Assembly (NCBI GenBank): GCA_933822405.4
Contig: CAKOGP040001112.1
Location: forward strand, 186,001-250,000
DNA from: Cylindrotheca closterium
Taxonomy: Eukaryota > Bacillariophyta > Bacillariophyceae > Bacillariales > Bacillariaceae
Reading direction: 5' to 3'
DNA: 64,000 nt
Shown here piece after piece: positions 39,120 through 50,400 of the stretch; position 1 is the stretch's first letter; each line of letters opens with the position of its first letter. The position numbers were made by a program, and so were the translations under genes. The notes below the pieces were generated by a model. The model made no database searches, was not told the origin of the DNA, and saw only the letters and a list, made by a program, of their open reading frames with translations.

Positions 39120-39127
39120 TGACGTCA
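39120..39127. promoter_or_regulatory. TGACGTCA (CRE-type) palindrome
   Basis: Lies 70 bp upstream of the PIG-F-like start codon, a promoter-proximal position for a bZIP site. Confidence 0.35.
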
Positions 39128-39208
39128 TCGCGTCCCGAAATCGCACAATTCTTCTCTCAACCTTCCTACTCTTCTCACAAAAGAACAAAAAATCATGTTA
39201 TTCATTGC

Positions 39209-39220
39209 ACTACCGGTAGT
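39209..39220. promoter_or_regulatory. Extended TACCGGTA palindrome (ACTACCGGTAGT)
   Basis: A 12-bp perfect palindrome containing the recurring 8-mer, 159 bp upstream of the PIG-F-like start. Confidence 0.35.
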
Positions 39221-39423
39221 ACTTCCTAATTTTGATATGTAATGCATTTGCTTTGGTTTGCCGCCCCCCGCTGCTGCTGGCTTTGGTAATCATAAGTTGT
39301 TAAGCTGAACTACAGCACCGTAAAACAAAATACATCCGGCTGATTGATTCATTCATTGACATGTAAATACAGCATAGCTATTTTTTCAGTTTGAAATACT
39401 AATATAAAATTCCCCAAGGTTGT

Positions 39424-39919
39424 TTACGATGGCGGGATACCTCCATCCATATGTGACGCTCTTCCTCCACCTCCTCCGCCGATTTTCTCTGGTTTGTCCC
39501 CACGAACAGCTTCCCTGTACTTGTTCAAGTAAAGTTTCAGGGGTTCCACATACTTGTCGAATCCTAGAGTCGACATGGCCCACAAAAGATCGTCCCCGTT
39601 GATCGTTTTTCTCTTTTCCTGCAAACATTTGTCACTAGCTTCTGAAGTGATGAAAGAGATGAACTCTGAAACACACTCTTGAACTGTCTCCTTGGAGTCT
39701 TTGGCGATTTTGGCATTCTCTGGAAGTGTATTTTTCATTATCCGAGCAATGTTGGCAATGGGAAGGTAACGATCCTGTAGTAAATCAATGATTAGCAACG
39801 ACATCCGACAGAAACAATGGCCACATCAGGCGTTTACGCACCTGCTCCCTGATTTCCTCGTATTCATCACCTGGTGGAGGTGGCTTTGAATCATCCATGG
39901 ACGGGGAAAGATCAGACAT
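39424..39919 (-). CDS. NFYB: NF-YB (HAP3/CBF-A) subunit of the CCAAT-binding factor
   Basis: Exons 39919-39842 and 39774-39424 (intron GTGCGT...ACAG, 67 bp, phase 0), 142 residues from the Met at 39919. The histone-fold core is almost textbook: [57 protein letters not shown] and [22 protein letters not shown] starts exactly at exon 2. A Gly-rich tail follows. With NF-YC and NF-YA it binds CCAAT boxes. All core positions I recognise are kept. Confidence 0.96.
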
Positions 39920-40246
39920 CTTTGAAATAGATTTTGCTACGAATGGAGTTTTGATGTAGTGTAGTGATGACAAGATCAAGGAAAGCAGTCTATCTTGATC
40001 TAATTGCGTTCGTTGCTTCTTGATGTTGAGCAGAATGGAGTGAGCGGAATTTTACGGAACTTTGCGGTAGGAATTTTACGAAGACATCATTTTTTTTTGG
40101 CCAGCGGTTGACGGGTCGCCCTCGAGCTTCCACGTGGCGAACAAGACGACCACTTGGATTGAAGGTGACTGACTGCTGATGACTCACCCATGAAAGTGAA
40201 AACTACAGTACCGTACTGTAGATCTTTGTGACAATGCTACTATCTA
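39920..40246. other. Intergenic (327 bp)
   Basis: No gene. Near 40203-40221 there is an inverted repeat CTACAGTA-ccg-TACTGTAG, 26 bp past the stop of the hydroxylase paralogue 2 gene, possibly a 3' end hairpin. Confidence 0.4.
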
Positions 40247-41886
40247 TTAATAATCTTCTACCTCTGAGAGTTTCACACCCACTACAAAACGAATCAAGAT
40301 GATTGGATGTGAGTATTCGATCCATAGAATTCTGAAAATGGATGTAGCAAAAGGACTTACAAGTGTTGAAACTGTCCCAAGGATTTTCGGCATCTACTCC
40401 ATATCGAATCCATTGAGTGACAATCTTTTTTTCCCCTTCGTATACAGGACATCCACTGTGCTCCGTGAATCCATTATCCATGACCTTTGAATCTGGATCC
40501 ATGTACGAAAAGAAGACGCCAGTCCCTTGCTTTGGCTTGACGTGAACATTGGCATTTCGAAAGTTTGTGTGTCCGCCAAACTCGGGGATGGTACAATACA
40601 TGACTAGCGTCGCCATACGAGTTCCATCTTTGTGTTCAAGACCGTCACAGTCACCATCACAATGGGGAGTATAGCGATCAGGTGCAGTATCATTCATGCC
40701 TCGTCCAAAGTACTGAATGGACATCAAATCCTCTTGACCATGCTCTTCGATGCCTAGATCCAAAACAAAGTTGGCATAGTCATACACTCGTCGAGACAGT
40801 TGGGCGATCTTATCACCATTTTTTTCCTTTTCCCAATGCACACGGATACCAGCTTGCATTGCTACATTCAATCAAATACAGTGAGTTTTCTTACCATGGA
40901 CTGCTATTCATACAAAATGCTTTTGATGATTTACCTTTTCGATGCTCTGAAAAATGAGACCCTCCTTTCCCATCGGCGACAGTAGCTTGATGCAACCTAG
41001 GTTCTGCAGCTGCTGCCATGGCTTCGCATTCCTCTTGACTGATAAAGTTGTCAATGACATGAATCTTGCTAGAAGGCCGATTGAACAAGATTTGCACGTT
41101 TCGAACCTTTTTGTCCTTTTCGCTTCTCCATCTTTTGGTTTCCAAAGGAGGGGTAGTGTCCGTTTCAAGATCCACACAAGTATAGTTTTCCATTTGTTCG
41201 GCCATGCCCTTTCGAATTGACGCCTGAAATGCCAGTTCCTCGTTTGCCTTGGCTAGACTAGATGCAACTCCAACTTCGACGCATTCTACCAAATCATCCA
41301 TCGCCTCTTGGGTCTTGGCAGCATCCCCAGCAGCTCCAGCAAGTTTGGTCGTAGCCCTCATTTTACAATCCTGCACAATTTGACTGGCCTGTTCCTCTGC
41401 CTTGACCTTGTCATCAACAAACTTGATCTCATAGTGTTTGTTGATTGTAAACGTTTGCTCATCACCAGGAGAGACTTCAAAGGAAGTTGATCTACATACT
41501 TGGTCTTCCGATTTGCAAAGACCAGTGGAAGCTGCTGGAACCTCTCGCACCTCAAACTCGTGTCCCACAAAACTGTTGAGTGGGAAACTGGCACCATGCA
41601 TGACATCTGGAACGGTCATCAAGACGCCTTCGCGAGTTTGTGGATTAATCCAGTAAATCGCAAATTTGGAGCTGAAACAAATCATTAGACACTTCTTCTT
41701 TCATTCATCTTTCATTCATTGGCTGATACGAACATAGCGAGAGGAGTCGACAGTCACTTACCCACTTTCGTTCAAAATGTTAATCTTGCGTTCGGTTTGT
41801 TTGTTCGTTGTTGGAGCCGCCAAAGCGTTGTATACACACAAGCATAGCAGCACAACGGCAGCGCAACTCTGCCTCCACACTTTCAT
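40247..41886 (-). CDS. Prolyl 4-hydroxylase-like 2OG-Fe(II) oxygenase, secreted/ER (paralogue 2)
   Basis: Four exons: 41886-41762, 41671-40935, 40861-40361 and 40281-40247 (465 residues). All introns are 73-90 bp with GTAAGT/GTAAAT donors and frames that close exactly. A signal peptide (MKVWRQSCAAVVLLCLCVYNALAA) leads a Cys-containing N-terminal region, then the P4H catalytic domain. Iron ligands are His354 and Asp356 (YTPHCDGD) and His422 (EHSGCPVYEG), with Lys432 for 2-oxoglutarate. It is the clear paralogue of the gene at 1958-3507: same order of domains and the same phase-1 last intron before a 35-nt last exon (LGVKLSEVEDY). The other introns differ in position. Upstream lie two TACCGGTA palindromes. 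Confidence 0.9.
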
Positions 41887-42038
41887 TTTTCTGATAGCTT
41901 GAATTCTAGCTTATTCTCTGAGTTTCTTCTGACTAATTTTGAATTTTAGAAAATGGAAGACTTTAGGACATGCTCCAATGATGAAACTGCAGTCAGTCTT
42001 CGTCTGCAAGCAGGTCGAAATAATTTGAAAATGACACC

Positions 42039-42046
42039 TACCGGTA
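42039..42046. promoter_or_regulatory. TACCGGTA palindrome
   Basis: Exact copy, 153 bp upstream of the hydroxylase paralogue 2 start; the same distance (153 bp) is seen at paralogue 1. Confidence 0.4.
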
Positions 42047-42117
42047 CTGTAGATTAGTCGTGCAAACCTTTAAGTCGGATTAATCATTGGGATTTCAGCG
42101 CAGCTCGTACTATCGTC

Positions 42118-42125
42118 TACCGGTA
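42118..42125. promoter_or_regulatory. TACCGGTA palindrome
   Basis: Second exact copy in the same intergenic region (41887-42315), 232 bp upstream of the hydroxylase paralogue 2 start. Confidence 0.35.
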
Positions 42126-42315
42126 TATATTTCATTTTGTAGATCGACAGTTCTATTGCATGTATTCCTGTCTTCTCAATGCGTTGATGCAGACATATGA
42201 GTATCAGTTATGTAACCAAAAAGCTCTGAGTCGATTGGCTGGAGATGAGCCTCACCTGTAGCCAACGGAGGAGAACAACATCAGACGACATTAGCAGTCC
42301 AGCAATTTTCTGCCA

Positions 42316-43282
42316 TCAGCAGTCCCAAGATTTTCCATGAAAGGCTTGCCTTTGTTTTTGCTTGTATATAGCGCCCTTTCTACTTGGCAGCACTTGTTGC
42401 ATCGCCTCTGCCCAATTCTCGTTTTGTTCCCGATATTGAAGAAGTATGCCCAAGACATGATTGCAAGTGAGGACCTTGGTGGAAGGCATCTTTGCCAAAC
42501 AAGAGTCTAGTGGTAGCCTAGCATGCGATATATTGTACTTCAAAGCTTCATCATAACACTTTCCCTTGAGTCTATTCCTATCCACAATACCTCCAATGAT
42601 ATATATCTCATCGCTCTTCAAATATGAAATAACATTGTCGGAGTCACTTGTCAAGTAGACCAGCTTTTTCGCTTCCTTTGCTCCGTTTTCTTCATCAGAG
42701 TAGCCTTCTACGCTTCCGTCTGAGAAGTGTTCCGAGAAATGTCGATCGGTAGATACAAAAGCTCGGTTGCCCCATTCGTGGAAACCGGTTTCCTTTTGTA
42801 AATGTTCCAAGGTTTTCCCAGAAAGATTTGTAACTGTAAATCGGCAAGGGAACTTGGCCCGCTTGTTGTACGCATAGCAATGTCGAATCTGTGATCCCAA
42901 GCTGGTGATCTCTTTATCCTTCATGAGATGCTCAAAGCTGCAATCCAGACAGATTTCAAAATTAGTTTCAACAATCGGAAGTTTCTCGTTATCCCAAGCC
43001 AATTGCTTCCGTCGTTTGCTGTCTCCCGCTAAAGTTCGTTCCATACGAAACTTTTCTTCGGCCTCTAGATCTCTTCCTTCAGCAATCGCCTTGGTCCTCT
43101 TTTTCTCGTTGCTTTCGTTCTCGTTTGGCTTGTTGGGCTCGTTCCCGTTTGGCTAGTTTCTTTCGACGGTTCTTGGACAATGGAGCCGAGGTTGAATCAT
43201 ATTGAAGCTGATTCACTTCTTCCGATATTGAAGCTTGACTATTCTGTAGGATCTCGCTGCTTTGGCCATCATTGTCACTCAT
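42316..43282 (-). pseudogene. TRM10: tRNA (guanine-N1-)-methyltransferase TRM10, interrupted by a +1 frameshift
   Basis: The C-terminal SPOUT domain is unmistakable: ICLDCSFEHLMKDKEITSLG, VYLTSDSDNVISYL, YIIGGIVDRNRLKGKCYDEA and KVLTCNHVLGILLQYRE. The N-terminus from the Met at 43282 is the usual acidic start and Lys/Arg-rich helix (KNRRKKLAKRERAQQAKRER). The two parts are in different frames. The first hits TGA at 43079-43081, while the second is open upstream through EKKRTKAIAEG. Removing one base in the A5 run (43100-43104, minus strand) would join them into about 321 residues, the normal length. I found no plausible intron there. TRM10 methylates G9 of tRNAs. A homopolymer sequencing error is at least as likely as true inactivation. 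Confidence 0.85.
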
Positions 43283-44121
43283 TTTTTCCTGGTTCTAACG
43301 ATGAATGAAATGCTCTAGGAACAAATGTTGGTGTGAAGAAAGTGAGAGGGTTTTGCTGGAACGGAGGAGAACAGACGCGATGCGATGAAGAATCCATCTC
43401 GAAATTCAAAATGACAAAGCGCCTTCCCCACTATCGGTATCCTAAAACTCATAAAAGAGCAGATTGCTACAGTATGATGGCCAACCAGCTAACCAAAATC
43501 ATAAATCATCACATCTGACGAGAAAGTGATGCCTGTTAGACGCTACCAAAACCAGCTATCAATCAATGCAGCCACCACCACTGTCTTCTTAGCATTCCTC
43601 CCCTCCCTCCTAAATCAGGAGGGGGCTGCAGCGCTTGTTGGACAAGACTCAACTTTTTCTACCTAGGAGCAGAGTACCAAGGAATCGGTCTATGCAGTGT
43701 TGTGTCTCTTGGGCAATATGTTGTTTCGAGCTTGAGCAGATGATTTCTGTGATTTTATACCGTATAAAATAAAAAGATCCAAAACGCAGTCTCTACACAA
43801 TATCCCGTACATTTGGTACTGACTAAATCTTCGAAAAAAGGTTTTTGTATGACCGAAGAAGATTACGTGACCCAACTTGATTTCTATCTTCTACGGGATC
43901 ACTGCGGATCACTGAGCAATTTTTCAAGCAAACTTCAGAAGTTCCAGCAACATTTTTATGTTGTGGGAGATCGGAGCAACTATCTCGGTCACCCGATATC
44001 TACGAAGGCAAACGTCATAACAGGCAACGGAATCCCGTGAAATCCAGTAGATAGTTTTGACATCGAACAACCGACTGTGAAGAAAACTCAAGACTTGAGC
44101 TAACAACAAAGAAATACAACC
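43283..44121. other. Intergenic, divergent promoters (839 bp)
   Basis: No supported gene; short ORFs only. A small direct repeat (ggatcactgcggatcactgag) occurs near 43898. Confidence 0.4.
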
Positions 44122-47100
44122 ATGTCATCGGGGTTGCCGGAACCTTCAGCAGACACCACACTGGATCTAAACTTCCGGATCATCTCTTGCCGCAAGTTGT
44201 TAAAAGGTGATCGCAATTCATCAGATCCATATGTCAAAATCATGATGGGGAAGACGGAACTTCATAGGACCAAATACCAGCTCAAAACGTGAGTCAAAAA
44301 CAGTTGTTTTGGTCTACACCACCAATCAGCTCCTTTGGAATATTTGACTTCCGTTACTCACCTTTTGCAATCACTGATCAATACAACATAAATAACTTTC
44401 CTCCAACAGTTTGAATCCAGTCTTTGGTACCCAACATGATAATTCTTTTTCCAAGCAGATTAACTACGGTGTAATGAAGGCAGTTGGTGGCATCGGCATT
44501 GAGGTCAAAGATTGGGATCGCATAGGCAATGACGATCTTATTGGACTTGCCACTATCAAACCAGTCCAGCTGTTGGATTTTGTTAAAAGCGGTAAACCGA
44601 CCACAATACGATTAGATGTCCCACCGGGTCGCAAGGAAACAGAAGGAGGATTCATCACACTTTGCGTACAAGATGTTGGAGATTCCGACAGCAGCGATTC
44701 CGACGTCGAAGAGACTACGGACGAAGTTGTTGCTTCTCTGCCAAATCTAGATTTTCGTACCTCTGTTGCTGAATCTATGGGTGAGGGCCCGCCCCTATAC
44801 GATAAAGAGCTTATGATTGAAATCATGGCTTGCCGACACCTCATCGCTGGTGATCGATCCGGAACTTCAGACCCTTATGTTGAGATCAAATTGGGCGACG
44901 CAGTGTTGCACAAGACTCTCTGGATCGAAAAGACACTAAATCCTGCGTACTCTATTGACCACAAGAATATCTATAATCTGAAATGCTCAGCCAAAGCTCT
45001 CTGGTCCAAAGGAGGACTTGAATTTGTTGTAAAGGATCACGATATGGGAATTTCTGCCCTTGGTATGACAGATGACGATCTGGGATATGTGAGAGTACCG
45101 CCACAAAAGTTGTATGACTGCAATGGCGAATATATGGAATTCACGCTAAAACCACCGAGGAACAGTCAAGGTATGACGGAAGCCGGCACCATTTCGATTC
45201 GTGCACGAGAAACCAAGTTGGAAGATACGGACAAAAAAGCAGCACTAGACGTTGAAGCTGTGGCTGGTATCGGGAGAGATTCGATCATGATGGACGATCG
45301 ACACCAATGGGATACAGAAGCGGACTTCTCCGCCATCAAACCGAAACGTGAAAAACTGTATTTGGAAGATTCTGATTCTAGCTCGGATTCCAGTGACATG
45401 TACATGGACAGCACTGATGATGAAGGGCCGCGAAAGAAGCCAGTATCGTTTGGTGCTGCTGCAACTACGAAAGTGGATGACGACAGTGACGAAGAGATGC
45501 CGGGGCCAACTAATTTGACGGAGCAGGTGACGAGCAAATGGGGAAATCAGAAGGGCATGGGAGGGAAAAGAAAAGGTCCTGGAGGGAGAGGGGGAAGAGG
45601 AGGACCAGCTATGGGAGGGAGAGGCGGTCGAGGAGAATTATACGTTCCATCTGTTCATCCTGGGGACATGTTCGACCAAGAAATTGAAGCTCTTGAGCAA
45701 AGGAAACCAGATGCCTCTGATAATGAAACGGCTTCTACCGTTTCCCTTGAACCAAAAGAAAATATGAATGATATGTGGGAGCAGATGGTTGAAAAGGACG
45801 AAAAGATTAAGGAGCTTCAACTCGAAGTTGATTTGTTGAAAGAACAAAACAAGGAGCTACGATTAGAGCTCAAGCGGAGCCGATATACACGCAAGACCAA
45901 CAAGCCACCGAAGCAGAAGAAAACCAACAAGGTTCCATTGGCAAAGAAAAAACAAGAGGCGACAAATAAAGAAGAGAAGGTAGAAGCGGCGCCAAATACA
46001 AAATCTGCGATGAAGAAAAGCAAATTCAGTGCACTCGACTCTGATGCTCCATCGGACGATGACAAGGTCGAACACCCGAAGGAGGAAAAGGAGGCCCCAA
46101 AGGCCAAAATTGGTGCATTAGATTTTGGTCTCGATGCTCCATCCTTCAGCAGTGACGAAAGTGGTAACGACGAGGACAGTGACGAGAATGCACCCAAGCG
46201 TGGGATCACTCCTGTAGCCTCTGTCGTTTCACCCGCTATTATGGCCCCTACCCGCGGCATCCCAGGAGTCCGTTTGAGCGAGATGGAAGCTCCGAAACTT
46301 CCGGCCAACGTTCTTTCCCCAAGCCGTGGCATCCCCGCAGTTCGCATGAGCGAAATCGAAGCAGAGACTTCGCCGAAGGAGCCAGCATCTCCCAACAAGC
46401 GGGGCGTAACCTTTGATGCACCGTTCTCTCCTGGTGGCAATACCACCGATGGCTCGACGGACACAGAACGTAGTCCTCACAGGGGGCTCTTGGGCAAAAT
46501 GGGCCTGACAGACTCAGTGGTTGACAGAGCATCGTTGTATTCCTTCATGCAATCACGCTCGGATGACGAGGACACTATAGAAGGCACAAATGACCCCCCC
46601 GACTTTGATCGAAAGCACAAGGATATGCAGTTTGCTAAGATGGACTTTGTCGGGATCGCCGGGAGTAAGGACAAAGAGCCTCTCCGGAAAATCAATGCTA
46701 TGCCGTCTCTAGCCTTCAATCCCAGTAATATTCTATCAAGGGATGAAGACTCTGATGAGGACCGCACGAAAAAGATGGTTGGCGTAAGTGTGGACAAGGA
46801 TTGGGATAGGCATTCCAATCACAGCAACTTCGAACACACCACCACAACCGTAATCTCTCAGACAGCCATGCAGCAAACAAAAATCTCCGGCCGCCGTGTC
46901 TTTGAGTTGGAACAACAAGTACAAGAACTGAAGGAAGAGCTCGAATTGGCCTTGGCCAACCCAGGTGGATACGAAAAAGCTTCGTTGGAGGTGCAACTGA
47001 AGGTTGCCCAAGATGCCAAGGAGAAGCTCGCAGTAGAAAATGAACGGTTGCAAAAGATGAACAAGATCCAAAAGCATGCCATGTTTGAATTGAGTTCCAA

Positions 47101-47122
47101 GCAGAATGGGCTCTTTTGGTAA
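44122..47122 (+). CDS. Double C2-domain protein with coiled-coil C-terminus
   Basis: Exons 44122-44288 and 44410-47122 (intron GTGAGT...ACAG, 121 bp; codon AC|T split), 959 residues. The first C2 domain (about 12-120) has DLNFRIISCRKLLKGD, SSDPYVKIMMG and LNPVFGTQ across the splice. The second (about 165-285) has LMIEIMACRHLIAGDRSGTS, DPYVEIKLG, KTLNPAYS and VVKDHDMGI. Conserved Asp residues suggest Ca2+/phospholipid binding. An RG-rich tract (GGRGGRGGPAMGGRGGRG) and a short coiled coil follow. A Lys- and Asp/Ser-rich region then includes two near-identical units (RGIPGVRLSEMEAPKLP; RGIPAVRMSEIEAE), and a final coiled coil (about 885-945). It is probably a membrane-recruited scaffold. No transmembrane segment. 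Confidence 0.85.
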
Positions 47123-47459
47123 ATTGATAGATCGACGTTACCGTACTACGACATCATCGTTGCCTGTTTTATCAAAATCCCCCTTTCAGATCCTCTCCCT
47201 CCTTCTAGTCCATTTTTGGGTCCAAAATCTTTTTTCGTACCGTGTTTCTCGTAGAATTTACCCAAGACTCGCCGTGTGGGACGATTGAAATGACGCCGAT
47301 GACGATGAAGTGTCATTTTATGTCACTGTAGATTGAAAAAGTTGTCTTCCATTGAAGGAATAGCTGTGGATATCCCTTGAGAGTCAACCTAATCTATTGC
47401 TCTTGTAGAAATTTGAGGTTCCTTTCGAGATTCTGACATAGGTCTTTGGACTATCCAAC
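47123..47459. other. Intergenic, golgin promoter region (337 bp)
   Basis: No gene or clear motif seen. Confidence 0.4.
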
Positions 47460-50400
47460 ATGGCTGACGACGATAAGGTGCGTTGAGACATTTTCTCGTG
47501 GTTGTTGTCGTTATGAGCTTGCTATATTTCGAACGAATCACTGATCTTAAACTGTTCTATCGCATTTGCTGACCATGATTGACTATGAAAACCTAACTCC
47601 AACCAATCCAACGTAACCAATAGGGACGTCTTGGGGGGCGTTTTGGAGCAGGATTTGCATCTCTCCGACAACAGGCGGAAAAACTGAGTAGCAATGTCAC
47701 ATCACAAGTTTCGGAAATGAATACCAAGATTCAGGAGACAGCCACCAAAATCAATTTGGCCCCCGAGGGCAAAGCTGCTGCGCCTACACCCGCGTCGGCC
47801 GAAAAATCAGTAGGTGGTGGTGGTGGTGGTCTTGCCAATGCTTCCCGAGAAGAATTGGTCGATGTCTTGCAAAAAATGAACAAAAAAGTCAAGGCACTGA
47901 GTGCCTTGCGAGCTCAATTGACGGAAAAGTTGCAAAAGACAGAACTAGAACGAGATAAATTGGTCATATTTTCCAAGGAGGAAGTTCTTAAGGGTGTTGA
48001 TGTGACTACAATTGATGACAAACAGTCGTTGGTTCCACAGTTGCAACTACTTTGGCAGTCCAAGGAGGAGCAAGACAAACAGCAACTGGACCAACTGAAG
48101 TCTTTACTGAGATCCAGCGGAGGGGATAATGCCGCTGCTTCCAATTCGAATGGCAAAGAAATTGAAACTTTGAAAGCACAATTGAAACAAGAGCACGAGC
48201 GAGAAACCAAAGTATTGAAGGATGAAATTGCCAAGCTAAAGCAAGGGGCGACTAGTGCACCTGAAGATGCCCCCAGTACACCTGCTGGAGATGGGAATAC
48301 TTCTGAATTGGAAGCCCTCAAGGTCAAACATGCTGAAGATATGAAAAAGCTCAAGCAAGCGGCCGCCATGCAACTCCAAAATTTCAAAAAGAAGGTAGCC
48401 ACCGCCCGGGCTACTGAATTAGAAAAGGTCAAGGCCGCAGCGGAAGCCGAGACAAGAGCCAAGATGGAAGAGGAGATGAAGGCAAAGGGAGGCGATTCGA
48501 AACCGAGTGGGGACCAACAAAAGGCCCCTGATGCTGCCGAGACAGAAGAGCTGAAGAAACAACATGCACAGGAGATTGAAAAAATAAAGGCGGCTCTCGA
48601 GGCAGAGCAAGCTAATGCCCTGAAGCAGGCTATCGAAAAGCATGAGACTGAAAAGAAGAAGATGACAGAAGAGTCATCGACAAAACTGAAGCAGGAAATC
48701 GAACGTGCTCGAAATGTAATCCAACAAGCTACGAAAAAGCAAGCGGATGCACAAGCAGAGAAGCTGTTAGTCACCATGAATTTACAAGGCAAAGAACACC
48801 AAGAGGAGCTAGATAAAATTCGAGCGGTGTGTGATCAACGTGTCAAGGAGGCGGAAGAAAAGCTTCAGAGTCAACAGAAGGGATCAAAGGAATCGTCAAA
48901 TAGTCTTAAAAAATTACAAGATGCCAACAAGGTTCAAATCGAAAAGCTTCAAAAGGAGTTCAAGCAGCAATCAGAGAAGCAGGAAGCTGAATGGAAGAAG
49001 AAGTACGAAGATCAAGCCAAGGATCTCACCGCAGCTGCCGCCGCCGGAGAATCGAAGCAGACTGAAGTCAAATTGAACGAGCTGAAGATGCAGTTGACAG
49101 CACAATTCGAGGCAGAAAAGAAAAAGATTCAAGAGCAGCAACAAGCCGAGATGAAAAAGGTGCAAACCGAAATGTCAGCTGCAACCGACAAGAAGCTGAA
49201 GGAGTTGCAAGCAAGTACGGAATACCTGAAAAAGAGTGTGGCAGACCAAAAGGCAACAGAACTCAAAAAGCTTCAAAAAAGTCTGGAAGACAAATTCGCA
49301 GCGGAGAAGGTTAATGCAGCAAAGACTCATTCGGGGGAAGTTGAAAAGCTCAAGGCCGAAATTGCCAATGCTAGTCAGAAGCAAGCTGAGATACTGAAGA
49401 ATTCTTCGGAGAAAGAAAAGCAAGATCTAGCGCAACAGAAGGAAGCGGAATTGAAGAAGCTTCGTTCGGAACTTACTGAAGCGTTCGGAAAAGAGAAGCA
49501 AGCCCTCGAAAAGCAACACAGTGCAACGATAGAAAAGATGAAATCTGAGCTCTCCGCTGAGGCGCAGAAGAAGATTTCTGACCTAAAAAAGGCCGCAGCG
49601 GACGAAAAGAAGAAGCTCGTCTCGCAAAACGACAAGAAATTCTCTGATGCAATCGAAAAGACAAGGTCAGACTTGCAAAAGGGTCATAAAGAGGAACTTG
49701 CTAAAGCCGTGGATGAAGCCAGGGCAGGCACTTCGGACCAATTGAATGAGATGAACAAGAAGCTCGAAGAACAAGCAAAGTCGTTGAAAGAGAAGTCAGA
49801 AAAGGAGAGGATAGAGGCAGTGAAGGTAGCCAAAGCCGGAGTTACCAAGGCTGTGACGGAGAAATTCGAAGCCAAGCTGAAGGAGATGAAACAAGAAATG
49901 GAGAAGAGCAAATCTGGTCAAGTGCAAACCATACAGAAGCAATACGACGAGTCAGCAAAGAAGCTCACGGCTGCAGAGCAAACGATTACAGAGCTTCAAA
50001 AGAAATTGGATGAAGCCACGAAGGAGCTGAAGGATACAAAGGATCAAATTCAAATTATGACAAAAGAAAACCAGGAGAAGATCGATTCATTGAAGAAAGA
50101 TCTTCAGGCGCAGGCGCAAACAACACTTGAGCAATCGAAGCAAAGCATCATATTGCAAGCCGAGAAAGAGAATGCACAAAAGTTGGAGAAGCTGCAGAAG
50201 GATAAGGAGAATGAAATCAAAACTCTGCACAAGAAACTGACTGATGAGAAGGCAGCCGAACTGAAGAAGGTTTTCGATTCTCATGCTTCCAATTTGGAAG
50301 GTGTCAAGAAGGAGCAGGCAAGTGAGCTGAAGCAAAAGATAGACCAAGCTTTAAAGAATGCTGTTCAAAAGAAGCAGAAGGAATTGGACGAGTTCAAGCA

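Noticed and set aside
43813..44040. 75-codon ORF upstream of the C2-domain gene
   Set aside because: No good start codon context and no recognisable features; likely chance.
47914..48792. Long antisense ORF of 292 codons in the golgin gene
   Set aside because: It is Cys/Ser/Phe-rich with no protein-like pattern, the expected mirror of Lys/Glu/Ala codons. Several similar antisense ORFs occur along the same gene.
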